Assembly (NCBI RefSeq): GCF_026262505.1
Contig: NC_067207.1
Coordinates: forward strand, 814,252 to 878,251
Origin: Trichomonas vaginalis G3
Lineage: Eukaryota; Parabasalia; Trichomonadida; Trichomonadidae
Direction of reading: 5' to 3'
Length of the DNA: 64,000 bases
The notes under the pieces were generated by a model that worked only from the letters and a program-made list of their open reading frames with translations, had not been told where the DNA came from and did not search any database. This document shows positions 9,741-22,378 of the stretch, piece after piece (positions within the stretch are counted from its first letter, which is position 1; every line of letters begins with the position of its first letter). The position numbers and the translations under genes were made by a program.

Positions 9741-10838
9741 TTAAGCACGAAGTTCGGAGACAGTTGGTAAGAAAGGTTTGAGTGCTTGTCGTGATGGATT
9801 CCATCCTTTAGGTAAAACTTTCGAAGGACGAGAATTTGTTACTTTCGGAATTACGATTGCTTTGTTTATCTTGTTCCCTTCGATTGCAGAGATAGATTGT
9901 GCTGTTGAAGGAACTGAACTGACTGGGAATCCACCGCCAATGAACTTGGCTGTGTTTCCTGCTATTTCTTCTGTTTTTGACTGTGTTGATGACCTCATCT
10001 CGTGGACTTTCTTCTTCTCCATGAAATATGATGATTTAGTGTAATTGAGTTCACCACGAACTTCTTCAACACTCTTCTTAAGTTCATCGATGTTACTTGA
10101 GCGATCAAACAGCTCTGTTTCGATCTCTTGAAGTTGTTTCGTCTTCATTTCGAGCTGTTCTTCAAGAATTCTAATTTCTTCATCACCGTCATCTTTCGTT
10201 TGACTTCCAACTTTCCTTTGTTCGCGAACAAGAAGTTTACGACGTTCTTCACGAAGAACTTTAAGTTTGTCGATTCGATAAAGACGTTCCATAAGTTTGT
10301 TTCGGAGTTCTTGTGTCATCTTGAGGAGATTAAGAAGTTCTGGATTCGATGCTTCTAAGAAACGCCATCTGTGGATATTCATCGGCGTTTCAAGTTCATC
10401 TTCAAGAGCACGAACACGACCTTGTTGGAAAAGGATTCCTTTCTCAAGATTTCGACATTCCGTTCGTAAATAAACGGAATGTTTCGATTTGTCCATCAAT
10501 TTCTTCTGTTTTTCAACTTCGGACAACAATGTTTTCTTCAATTCGTCGACTTCATGGCATTTCTGTGTGTATGTTGCTGATTCTGATTTAAGACGGCCTT
10601 CAATAAGAACAATCTTCTCTTTTAATAGATCTAATGAATAAATTCTGTCATGAATCTGCTTTTGATAAAATAAGTTATATGTTGAATGCAATTGATTCAA
10701 TATATTCGAACTCATCAACACTTTCATGAATATAAGAAAAATATGGAAAAAATTTAGCAAACCTATTGAAAATATTATTATTTGAATGATACACAATTTA
10801 ATTGGGACAATGTCACGCCCGTAAAATATTTTTGCCAT
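9741..10838 (-). CDS. CFAP58: 5'-truncated CFAP58, unit 2
   Basis: A 365-aa protein identical in translation to the unit 1 copy, with the same fused hydrophobic N-terminus, so it descends from one truncation event. Confidence 0.75.
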   Translation of the reverse strand: MAKIFYGRDIVPIKLCIIQIIIFSIGLLNFFHIFLIFMKVLMSSNILNQLHSTYNLFYQKQIHDRIYSLDLLKEKIVLIEGRLKSESATYTQKCHEVDELKKTLLSEVEKQKKLMDKSKHSVYLRTECRNLEKGILFQQGRVRALEDELETPMNIHRWRFLEASNPELLNLLKMTQELRNKLMERLYRIDKLKVLREERRKLLVREQRKVGSQTKDDGDEEIRILEEQLEMKTKQLQEIETELFDRSSNIDELKKSVEEVRGELNYTKSSYFMEKKKVHEMRSSTQSKTEEIAGNTAKFIGGGFPVSSVPSTAQSISAIEGNKINKAIVIPKVTNSRPSKVLPKGWNPSRQALKPFLPTVSELRA

Positions 10839-10852
10839 AATAATGTTAAAAA

Positions 10853-11101
10853 ATGAACAAAAATCAGAACAAAGGGGAAGGCTACACTTTGACTATCTCA
10901 GATTCATATGTTGATTCAAATTCAACAAATGGACTTGTTATATTTAATAATCTAACAATAAACTCATTTTTTAACACTTTTAATCATTTATTTAATGAAA
11001 ATTGTTCAATAAATTCTGGAAAAATTATCACTTATAATTTTTCATATCTTTCTACATTTGTAAAAACTGCTTCTGCAGGATTAGTTCCATCAAAAAAGTA
11101 A
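10853..11101 (+). pseudogene. Pmp-like C-terminal fragment, second paralogue, unit 2
   Basis: Identical in translation to the 82-aa frame at 2637-2885. It abuts the broken end of the CFAP58 fragment. Confidence 0.5.
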
Positions 11102-11960
11102 AAAAATACGCCATCATTAATTAATATCTTAAGATATTTTTAATGATATGTTTGCATTTGATTCAGATACTTAAATAAAAAGAAAATTTTTGTCAGTGAA
11201 CAATTAAATTGCAAGTCAATAAGAATACCCTATACATTTTTAAGAGAATGCAATATCCGTCTCCAAAGCTTTTCCATTTCTCAATCTTCATGGAGAAATT
11301 GAATTAGTCTGTCTTCCCCACATATTCAAAATTGATTAGTTTCTCCTCTTCTCCTTGGAGAAAATCGAAATGAGCTCATTGGGTGCTTTGACCAAATTTA
11401 AAAATTTACCAAATATTGTGTTTTGTCAAGTAATAAACTGACATTTTAAATAGATAAATGTAAAAAATAGTGTATAGTTTTTCATTTTGGAGAAGTTTGT
11501 ATTTTGGGACGAACTTTAAATTGAACGGTCAATTTAAAGCAAGTATTCAATTTTTTGGTCAATTTAAAGCAATCTTATATGTAGTTTGTTTTAAAGGCTT
11601 GATCAATAGCATATGATCAGTACTCGTTGAGTATGTTATGATGTTAAGAGATAATGGATAGTACACTTTAATATTGAAATTGAATTTGGATTATTATGCA
11701 ATATTCTATAATATATATTATGATGATCATAAGAATGTGTTGTATGTGATGACACTTAAGTATCATTGATATTTTTTAATTATTGAAAAAGTTAGTAAAT
11801 AATATTTCTTAATGTGGTGTTCTATTCCGTGAATTCAATAATCACTGTTTTAGAATTTATAAGTATAAGCTGAAAATGATAAGCTTAGAATGACAAGCTG
11901 ATGATGCCGGGATAAAAAATAATAATCTGTCAAAATGGTTATTTTAATAAATAAATATAA

Positions 11961-13350
11961 GAAGGTTAGGAAATGGACTTTGACCTTGAGAAAAAGCCCA
12001 TCTTCTAACTTTCAGACGAATTTTGGTTAACATTGCGAGTGTCTGCTGCAAATCTCTGCTGAAGCAGCAGGCACTCGCAATTGTAGGCCATGGCAATTGT
12101 ATTTATAGTGTTAGAATACAATTGCCATGACTTTTGTGTAATCATTTGATCTTCCTGGAAGGAGTTGCAATGGAAGCCAAACTCCACTCCATCCAGTATC
12201 AGAAAGCCAGGAAGGAAGTCTTAACCTTGAGAAAGGGCTTCCTTCTAGGCTTTCTGTGTTACATTGGATCATAATCTGTAGAGAAGGGAGTATTTGCAGA
12301 TTCTGGCCTCTTATAAGGCCAGATCTTCGTATTTCATGCTTCCCAGGGCCGGATTTCTCTCCTGCCGCCATAGATCAGGACGGCATTTGAGAAAGCCGGC
12401 CCTGAGTAATGTAAGCGAGGCTCTGGCCTCTACTGAGGCCAGAGACTGTGATATTACGTCTTTCAGGGCCGAGTTTCTGCGAGAATGTCTATCATGTGGA
12501 TGATCATCGCAAAACTCGGCCCTGAGGATGAATTTTGCAGGCTCTGGCCTCAGTAGGAGCCAGGGCTTGGTATTGTAGGATTCCCATGGCCGGTTTTCGC
12601 TCCTGCCGCCTGGGATAAGGGCGGCATTTGAGAAAGCCGGCCCTATGGATTTAAAGCGAAGCCCTGGCCTTTGCTATGGTCAGGGCCTGTGTATTTCTTT
12701 CTTTCAGGGCCGAAATGAGAGGAGATCGTCAATGATGTGGACGATCTCCCTCAAAATCGGCCCTGAGGATTGCATTTGTAGGCTCTGGCCTTTGCTAGGG
12801 TCAGAGCTTCGTTTGGTAAGTATCCCAAGGCCGGATTCCGCTCCTGCCGCCCGGGATAAGGGCTGCATTTGAGAAAGCCGGCCCTGGGTATTTAAAACGA
12901 AGCCCTGGTCTTTGCTGGGGCCAGAGCATGTATCTGTATGTCTTTCAGGGCCGAGTTCTTGCGAGACTGTCGACATGATCGACGATCATCGCAAAACTCG
13001 GCCCTGAGGATTGTTTTTGAAAGCCCTGGCCACTGCTAAGGCCAGAGCTTCGTATGGGCACTCTCTCGGAGCTGGATTCCTCTCCGGCCGCCCTGAATCA
13101 GGGCGGTCTTTGAGGAAACCGGCCCCGAGGATGGTTTGCGAAGCTCTGGCCTTAGCAATGGCCAGAGCTTGTGATTTTAATGAAGAGCCAAGTTCCTCTC
13201 GGATCGTGCCTAATGAGGACGACCGTCGAGGAACTTGGCTCTGAGGAGATGAATTGTGAGCTCTGGCCTCGATGAAGGCCAGAGTTTTGAATGGAATGTT
13301 TTGATGGGATGAGCCAATGCTCAGTAAGCTCGTCCCATCAAAACATTCGA
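11961..13350. repeat. Hairpin array, unit 2
   Basis: Same order of dyads as at 3744-5133 with no more than a few base differences. Confidence 0.9.
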
Positions 13351-13642
13351 TTAAAAATTGAATTAAAAATTATCGTAATCACTGAAAAATTACAACAATA
13401 TTTTTGAATAATATTATTATATAATAAGAATTGAATAAATTTCTCACAAAATTAAATAAAAATTTCCAAAAAATATTAGAAAATTTTAAAAATTATTGAA
13501 AAAATAACAAATTTGATAAGAAAATTAAGGATTAGAGAAATTTAAGAAATATAGAAAATGGTTATTTATTATTGTAATGGGAAATTGAGGATATTTGAGG
13601 AGTTTTATACAGAATGTGATCTTTATAATTAAAAGAAATGAA

Positions 13643-13860
13643 GATATTCAAGAAAGGAGTTTACAAATGCAGGGTAAAGGAACAATACTCTGCATTTGTA
13701 AACTCCTTTCTTGAATTGAAATTCAATGAATCACATTCAAGTGAAAAAGTGCAAGCTATTCGAGAAAGGAGTTTACAAATGCAGGGTAAAGGAACAATAC
13801 TCTGCATTTGTAAACTCCTTTCTTGAATTAAAATTCAATGAATCACATTCAAGTGAAAAA
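13643..13860. repeat. Palindromic 112-bp repeat, two copies, unit 2
   Basis: Two copies with intact 19-bp arms. The second runs into GTGCGAGTTTTCC instead of another copy, three fewer full copies than in unit 1. Confidence 0.9.
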
Positions 13861-14670
13861 GTGCGAGTTTTCCTAATTTACACATATAAATGCAATATAA
13901 TAGCAATATCCCACTAAGCACAAATGTAATCTCAATCAAAACACATTATCTTCATAAATGTTAACAAATTTTTCTATTCACACATGTCTAATCATAAATA
14001 ATTAAGTCTATTCATCATTTATCGTCTAATCAAATATAATTTACATTCTCATTGATAATTGTTATATAAAAATAACATAGATTATATTTCAAATGAGACT
14101 CTTAGAGCTTTTCTTATTTTAACATTGTAATAATATAGAATAGCATATAGATATATATGTAATAACGTATATATATGCTTATTTCTCTCATGTTTCGAAA
14201 TGCAATGTGATATTGCACTCACTTTTTATAGAAATCTACCATACTCATAGGAATGATGACATATACATTTGTCTATCTATCTACGTTGTAAAAACCTTCA
14301 TTAGCCCTAAGCTCAAAGTTTTTCTCATTCATTGCTTTAAATTGACCAAAAAATTGAATACTTGCTTTAAATTGACCATTCAATTTAAAGTTCGTCCCTT
14401 TGTATTTTGGATTTTGGAGGTTCTTGTTGTTATTTCTACAAATTAGATCCTTATTAAAATTGTTAATTTTTCGATCATTAGCGATGTCACAGTTTAAATT
14501 GGAAATTCTTTTTCTTTGGATAGTTCACACCCGTAAAAATATTTTTACGACTTTATTATGCGACAAAATACAGACAAATCTTGCAGTGATGAACTTTATG
14601 ATACAGAACAAAGAGAAGAATAATATTCATTACTAGATGATTAAACCTAATCAATCTTCGGCATATTTAA

Positions 14671-15674
14671 ATGCACATATTAAATTTGAAAAATGCAAAA
14701 AAGTCCAGCTGGGATCAATATTTTGGTAGTAAAGATAAATGTGACTATATACAAAATGGGACCGTATTATTTGATAATAGCAGTATCAATAATTATTATG
14801 TTTTACTTTGTTTCTATAAAGAATGCAAAGAAACTGGCGCAATTTGCATTCAAAGAACTAATAAAGTGTGTACATTACTTGAAGAAACAGTATTTACCAA
14901 TTGTAGTTCCACCACAGAATATGGTGGAGGGTCTGTTTATTATAACTGCCAAGCAGATGGAGAGTTCGTCCAACATCGAACATGTTATTATGCGTCAATA
15001 GCAGAGCAAGCTATGGCATTTGCTCAAGCTGCTAAGCAATACCTTTCTAATAAAAACTATGCAATTGAAGTTTCTGTTCTTAAATGTGGAGAAAATGAAG
15101 AAAAAGGAAGTTACACATTTGGTATTTCTTTTGGCGATATATGTTTTGATAATAACAACATCACAAACAACAAATGTATTCATCAATAACTATTGGACTT
15201 TTAGGAAATTCGGGTACATATAATTTTTCAACATTTAGAGAAAACGCTCAAATTGAAAGTTTTTCGCTTTTATTTTCCTCTTCAGATTATTCATTAACTC
15301 ATACAGTTTCGTATTGTAATATTATTGGAAATAAATGTGGAGCAGATAAAAACCAAGTTCTATTTTATTGTATATCCAAAACTAATTTAGATCACTGCAT
15401 ATTTTTAAATAACACTGCAAAATACATGTTTGGGCAAGATATAGATGGTTATAATTCGACTATTTCAGATTCATATGTTGACTCTAATTCAACCACAGGA
15501 TCAGGAACTGTTATATTTAAGAATATAAAAGAAGGTTACGATTTTAATACGTTTACTCATATATTTAATGAAAACTGCTCAATAGTTTCTCATAGAATAA
15601 TCTCCCTTAAATCGATTTTTCTTTCAAAGTTTGCAAAAACTGCAACTGCAGGATTATTTTCACGCAAAGTATAG
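14671..15674 (+). pseudogene. Pmp-like fragment, unit 3
   Basis: Same two overlapping frames (14671-15189, 15174-15674) and same internal shift as unit 1. Confidence 0.45.
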
Positions 15675-16059
15675 ATATAAATGGCAGTATTATGTCGACA
15701 AAAGTCGTTATTCTGTTCAACGGCAAAACAAATTATTTAAGCTGTTAAATCTTTTCTTTTTTATAAAAACTTTGCTTTTAATTTTTCAATTTTTAAATGA
15801 GGAGAAAACAAACCAAAAGGAAGCAATACATTTCTAATTGGATATTGTGAAATACTAATTAAGAAAAATAACATCGCAAGCAATAAATGCATAGAAATTT
15901 CATTGTATCTGGATTTGCAGGATTTAAAAATAGGCGTTTATTAGTTTTGAGAGTGTATGAAATTTTTTTAACTTCAAATGAATTCTTAATATTAAATAAA
16001 GTAAATCAAACAATTTATAAAATAACAAATAAAAAAAAACAATATAGAAATAGAAATAA

Positions 16060-17157
16060 TTAAGCACGAAGTTCGGAGACAGTTGGTAAGAAAGGTTTGA
16101 GTGCTTGTCGTGATGGATTCCATCCTTTAGGTAAAACTTTCGAAGGACGAGAATTTGTTACTTTCGGAATTACGATTGCTTTGTTTATCTTGTTCCCTTC
16201 GATTGCAGAGATAGATTGTGCTGTTGAAGGAACTGAACTGACTGGGAATCCACCGCCAATGAACTTGGCTGTGTTTCCTGCTATTTCTTCTGTTTTTGAC
16301 TGTGTTGATGACCTCATCTCGTGGACTTTCTTCTTCTCCATGAAATATGATGATTTAGTGTAATTGAGTTCACCACGAACTTCTTCAACACTCTTCTTAA
16401 GTTCATCGATGTTACTTGAGCGATCAAACAGCTCTGTTTCGATCTCTTGAAGTTGTTTCGTCTTCATTTCGAGCTGTTCTTCAAGAATTCTAATTTCTTC
16501 ATCACCGTCATCTTTCGTTTGACTTCCAACTTTCCTTTGTTCGCGAACAAGAAGTTTACGACGTTCTTCACGAAGAACTTTAAGTTTGTCGATTCGATAA
16601 AGACGTTCCATAAGTTTGTTTCGGAGTTCTTGTGTCATCTTGAGGAGATTAAGAAGTTCTGGATTCGATGCTTCTAAGAAACGCCATCTGTGGATATTCA
16701 TCGGCGTTTCAAGTTCATCTTCAAGAGCACGAACACGACCTTGTTGGAAAAGGATTCCTTTCTCAAGATTTCGACATTCCGTTCGTAAATAAACGGAATG
16801 TTTCGATTTGTCCATCAATTTCTTCTGTTTTTCAACTTCGGACAACAATGTTTTCTTCAATTCGTCGACTTCATGGCATTTCTGTGTGTATGTTGCTGAT
16901 TCTGATTTAAGACGGCCTTCAATAAGAACAATCTTCTCTTTTAATAGATCTAATGAATAAATTCTGTCATGAATCTGCTTTTGATAAAATAAGTTATATG
17001 TTGAATGCAATTGATTCAATATATTCGAACTCATCAACACTTTCATGAATATAAGAAAAATATGGAAAAAATTTAGCAAACCTATTGAAAATATTATTAT
17101 TTGAATGATACACAATTTAATTGGGACAATGTCACGCCCGTAAAATATTTTTGCCAT
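16060..17157 (-). CDS. CFAP58: 5'-truncated CFAP58, unit 3
   Basis: 365 aa, identical in translation to the other copies. Confidence 0.75.
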   Translation of the reverse strand: MAKIFYGRDIVPIKLCIIQIIIFSIGLLNFFHIFLIFMKVLMSSNILNQLHSTYNLFYQKQIHDRIYSLDLLKEKIVLIEGRLKSESATYTQKCHEVDELKKTLLSEVEKQKKLMDKSKHSVYLRTECRNLEKGILFQQGRVRALEDELETPMNIHRWRFLEASNPELLNLLKMTQELRNKLMERLYRIDKLKVLREERRKLLVREQRKVGSQTKDDGDEEIRILEEQLEMKTKQLQEIETELFDRSSNIDELKKSVEEVRGELNYTKSSYFMEKKKVHEMRSSTQSKTEEIAGNTAKFIGGGFPVSSVPSTAQSISAIEGNKINKAIVIPKVTNSRPSKVLPKGWNPSRQALKPFLPTVSELRA

Positions 17158-17171
17158 AATAATGTTAAAAA

Positions 17172-17420
17172 ATGAACAAAAATCAGAACAAAGGGGAAGG
17201 CTACACTTTGACTATCTCAGATTCATATGTTGATTCAAATTCAACAAATGGACTTGTTATATTTAATAATCTAACAATAAACTCATTTTTTAACACTTTT
17301 AATCATTTATTTAATGAAAATTGTTCAATAAATTCTGGAAAAATTATCACTTATAATTTTTCATATCTTTCTACATTTGTAAAAACTGCTTCTGCAGGAT
17401 TAGTTCCATCAAAAAAGTAA
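17172..17420 (+). pseudogene. Pmp-like C-terminal fragment, second paralogue, unit 3
   Basis: 82 aa, same as 2637-2885. Confidence 0.5.
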
Positions 17421-18281
17421 AAAAATACGCCATCATTAATTAATATCTTAAGATATTTTTAATGATATGTTTGCATTTGATTCAGATACTTAAATAAAAA
17501 GAAAATTTTTGTCAGTGAACAATTAAATTGCAAGTCAATAAGAATACCCTATACATTTTTAAGAGAATGCAATATCCGTCTCCAAAGCTTTTCCATTTCT
17601 CAATCTTCATGGAGAAATTGAATTAGTCTGTCTTCCCCACATATTCAAAATTGATTAGTTTCTCCTCTTCTCCTTGGAGAAAATCGAAATGAGCTCATTG
17701 GGTGCTTTGACCAAATTTAAAAATTTACCAAATATTGTGTTTTGTCAAGTAATAAACTGACATTTTAAATAGATAAATGTAAAAAATAGTGTATAGTTTT
17801 TCATTTTGGAGAAGTTTGTATTTTGGGACGAACTTTAAATTGAACGGTCAATTTAAAGCAAGTATTCAATTTTTTGGTCAATTTAAAGCAATCTTATATG
17901 TAGTTTGTTTTAAAGGCTTGATCAATAGCATATGATCAGTACTCGTTGAGTATGTTATGATGTTAAGAGATAATGGATAGTACACTTTAATATTGAAATT
18001 GAATTTGGATTATTATGCAATATTCTATAATATATATTATGATGATCATAAGAATGTGTTGTATGTGATGACACTTAAGTATCATTGATATTTTTTAATT
18101 ATTGAAAAAGTTAGTAAATAATATTTCTTAATGTGGTGTTCTATTCCGTGAATTCAATAATCACTGTTTTAGAATTTATAAGTATAAGCTGAAAATGATA
18201 AGCTTAGAATGACAAGCTGATGATGCCGGGATAAAAAATAATAATCTGTCAAAATGGTTATTTTAATAATAAATAATATAA

Positions 18282-19670
18282 GAAGGTTAGGAAATGGACT
18301 TTGACCTTGAGAAAAAGCCCATCTTCTAACTTTCAGACGAATTTTGGTTAACATTGCGAGTGTCTGCTGCAAATCTCTGCTGAAGCAGCAGGCACTCGCA
18401 ATTGTAGGCCATGGCAATTGTATTTATAGTGTTAGAATACAATTGCCATGACTTTTGTGTAATCATTTGATCTTCCTGGAAGGAGTTGCAATGGAAGCCA
18501 AACTCCACTCCATCCAGTATCAGAAAGCCAGGAAGGAAGTCTTAACCTTGAGAAAGGGCTTCCTTCTAGGCTTTCTGTGTTACATTGGATCATAATCTGT
18601 AGAGAAGGGAGTATTTGCAGATTCTGGCCTCTTATAAGGCCAGATCTTCGTATTTCATGCTTCCCAGGGCCGGATTTCTCTCCTGCCGCCATAGATCAGG
18701 ACGGCATTTGAGAAAGCCGGCCCTGAGTAATGTAAGCGAGGCTCTGGCCTCTACTGAGGCCAGAGACTGTGATATTACGTCTTTCAGGGCCGAGTTTCTG
18801 CGAGAATGTCTATCATGTGGATGATCATCGCAAAACTCGGCCCTGAGGATGAATTTTGCAGGCTCTGGCCTCAGTAGGAGCCAGGGCTTGGTATTGTAGG
18901 ATTCCCATGGCCGGTTTTCGCTCCTGCCGCCTGGGATAAGGGCGGCATTTGAGAAAGCCGGCCCTATGGATTTAAAGCGAAGCCCTGGCCTTTGCTATGG
19001 TCAGGGCCTGTGTATTTCTTTCTTTCAGGGCCGAAATGAGAGGAGATCGTCAATGATGTGGACGATCTCCCTCAAAATCGGCCCTGAGGATTGCATTTGT
19101 AGGCTCTGGCCTTTGCTAGGGTCAGAGCTTCGTTTGGTAAGTATCCCAAGGCCGGATTCCGCTCCTGCCGCCCGGGATAAGGGCTGCATTTGAGAAAGCC
19201 GGCCCTGGGTATTTAAAACGAAGCCCTGGTCTTTGCTGGGGCCAGAGCATGTATCTGTATGTCTTTCAGGGCCGAGTTCTTGCGAGACTGTCGACATGAT
19301 CGACGATCATCGCAAAACTCGGCCCTGAGGATTGTTTTTGAAAGCCCTGGCCACTGCTAAGGCCAGAGCTTCGTATGGGCACTCTCTCGGAGCTGGATTC
19401 CTCTCCGGCCGCCCTGAATCAGGGCGGTCTTTGAGGAAACCGGCCCGAGGATGGTTTGCGAAGCTCTGGCCTTAGCAATGGCCAGAGCTTGTGATTTTAA
19501 TGAAGAGCCAAGTTCCTCTCGGATCGTGCCTAATGAGGACGACCGTCGAGGAACTTGGCTCTGAGGAGATGAATTGTGAGCTCTGGCCTCGATGAAGGCC
19601 AGAGTTTTGAATGGAATGTTTTGATGGGATGAGCCAATGCTCAGTAAGCTCGTCCCATCAAAACATTCGA
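18282..19670. repeat. Hairpin array, unit 3
   Basis: Same alternating dyads as the unit 1 array. Confidence 0.9.
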
Positions 19671-19962
19671 TTAAAAATTGAATTAAAAATTATCGTAATC
19701 ACTGAAAAATTACAACAATATTTTTGAATAATATTATTATATAATAAGAATTGAATAAATTTCTCACAAAATTAAATAAAAATTTCCAAAAAATATTAGA
19801 AAATTTTAAAAATTATTGAAAAAATAACAAATTTGATAAGAAAATTAAGGATTAGAGAAATTTAAGAAATATAGAAAATGGTTATTTATTATTGTAATGG
19901 GAAATTGAGGATATTTGAGGAGTTTTATACAGAATGTGATCTTTATAATTAAAAGAAATGAA

Positions 19963-20180
19963 GATATTCAAGAAAGGAGTTTACAAATGCAGGGTAAAGG
20001 AACAATACTCTGCATTTGTAAACTCCTTTCTTGAATTGAAATTCAATGAATCACATTCAAGTGAAAAAGTGCAAGCTATTCGAGAAAGGAGTTTACAAAT
20101 GCAGGGTAAAGGAACAATACTCTGCATTTGTAAACTCCTTTCTTGAATTAAAATTCAATGAATCACATTCAAGTGAAAAA
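19963..20180. repeat. Palindromic 112-bp repeat, two copies, unit 3
   Basis: Same two-copy state and same right junction as unit 2. Confidence 0.9.
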
Positions 20181-20990
20181 GTGCGAGTTTTCCTAATTTA
20201 CACATATAAATGCAATATAATAGCAATATCCCACTAAGCACAAATGTAATCTCAATCAAAACACATTATCTTCATAAATGTTAACAAATTTTTCTATTCA
20301 CACATGTCTAATCATAAATAATTAAGTCTATTCATCATTTATCGTCTAATCAAATATAATTTACATTCTCATTGATAATTGTTATATAAAAATAACATAG
20401 ATTATATTTCAAATGAGACTCTTAGAGCTTTTCTTATTTTAACATTGTAATAATATAGAATAGCATATAGATATATATGTAATAACGTATATATATGCTT
20501 ATTTCTCTCATGTTTCGAAATGCAATGTGATATTGCACTCACTTTTTATAGAAATCTACCATACTCATAGGAATGATGACATATACATTTGTCTATCTAT
20601 CTACGTTGTAAAAACCTTCATTAGCCCTAAGCTCAAAGTTTTTCTCATTCATTGCTTTAAATTGACCAAAAAATTGAATACTTGCTTTAAATTGACCATT
20701 CAATTTAAAGTTCGTCCCTTTGTATTTTGGATTTTGGAGGTTCTTGTTGTTATTTCTACAAATTAGATCCTTATTAAAATTGTTAATTTTTCGATCATTA
20801 GCGATGTCACAGTTTAAATTGGAAATTCTTTTTCTTTGGATAGTTCACACCCGTAAAAATATTTTTACGACTTTATTATGCGACAAAATACAGACAAATC
20901 TTGCAGTGATGAACTTTATGATACAGAACAAAGAGAAGAATAATATTCATTACTAGATGATTAAACCTAATCAATCTTCGGCATATTTAA

Positions 20991-21994
20991 ATGCACATAT
21001 TAAATTTGAAAAATGCAAAAAAGTCCAGCTGGGATCAATATTTTGGTAGTAAAGATAAATGTGACTATATACAAAATGGGACCGTATTATTTGATAATAG
21101 CAGTATCAATAATTATTATGTTTTACTTTGTTTCTATAAAGAATGCAAAGAAACTGGCGCAATTTGCATTCAAAGAACTAATAAAGTGTGTACATTACTT
21201 GAAGAAACAGTATTTACCAATTGTAGTTCCACCACAGAATATGGTGGAGGGTCTGTTTATTATAACTGCCAAGCAGATGGAGAGTTCGTCCAACATCGAA
21301 CATGTTATTATGCGTCAATAGCAGAGCAAGCTATGGCATTTGCTCAAGCTGCTAAGCAATACCTTTCTAATAAAAACTATGCAATTGAAGTTTCTGTTCT
21401 TAAATGTGGAGAAAATGAAGAAAAAGGAAGTTACACATTTGGTATTTCTTTTGGCGATATATGTTTTGATAATAACAACATCACAAACAACAAATGTATT
21501 CATCAATAACTATTGGACTTTTAGGAAATTCGGGTACATATAATTTTTCAACATTTAGAGAAAACGCTCAAATTGAAAGTTTTTCGCTTTTATTTTCCTC
21601 TTCAGATTATTCATTAACTCATACAGTTTCGTATTGTAATATTATTGGAAATAAATGTGGAGCAGATAAAAACCAAGTTCTATTTTATTGTATATCCAAA
21701 ACTAATTTAGATCACTGCATATTTTTAAATAACACTGCAAAATACATGTTTGGGCAAGATATAGATGGTTATAATTCGACTATTTCAGATTCATATGTTG
21801 ACTCTAATTCAACCACAGGATCAGGAACTGTTATATTTAAGAATATAAAAGAAGGTTACGATTTTAATACGTTTACTCATATATTTAATGAAAACTGCTC
21901 AATAGTTTCTCATAGAATAATCTCCCTTAAATCGATTTTTCTTTCAAAGTTTGCAAAAACTGCAACTGCAGGATTATTTTCACGCAAAGTATAG
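20991..21994 (+). pseudogene. Pmp-like fragment, unit 4
   Basis: Same two frames (21340-21543 is only a shadow). Shortly after the stop a single T is lost near 22080 relative to the other units. Confidence 0.45.
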
Positions 21995-22378
21995 ATATAA
22001 ATGGCAGTATTATGTCGACAAAAGTCGTTATTCTGTTCAACGGCAAAACAAATTATTTAAGCTGTTAAATCTTTTCTTTTTATAAAAACTTTGCTTTTAA
22101 TTTTTCAATTTTTAAATGAGGAGAAAACAAACCAAAAGGAAGCAATACATTTCTAATTGGATATTGTGAAATACTAATTAAGAAAAATAACATCGCAAGC
22201 AATAAATGCATAGAAATTTCATTGTATCTGGATTTGCAGGATTTAAAAATAGGCGTTTATTAGTTTTGAGAGTGTATGAAATTTTTTTAACTTCAAATGA
22301 ATTCTTAATATTAAATAAAGTAAATCAAACAATTTATAAAATAACAAATAAAAAAAAACAATATAGAAATAGAAATAA

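Larger units (their letters stand above)
11506..14398. mobile_element. M1 palindromic TIR element, unit 2 (standard copy)
   Basis: 2893 bp. TIRs lie at 11506-11573 and 14331-14398, with target duplications TTTGTATTTT at 11496-11505 and 14399-14408. It contains one hairpin array, the AT-rich linker, two copies of the 112-bp repeat and the AT-rich right part. This is the cleanest reference copy because it has no gap. Confidence 0.88.
17825..20718. mobile_element. M1 palindromic TIR element, unit 3
   Basis: 2894 bp with TIRs at both ends and TTTGTATTTT duplications at 17815-17824 and 20719-20728. One base is missing in the eighth-to-last dyad region near 19443, and it is otherwise like unit 2. 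Confidence 0.88.
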
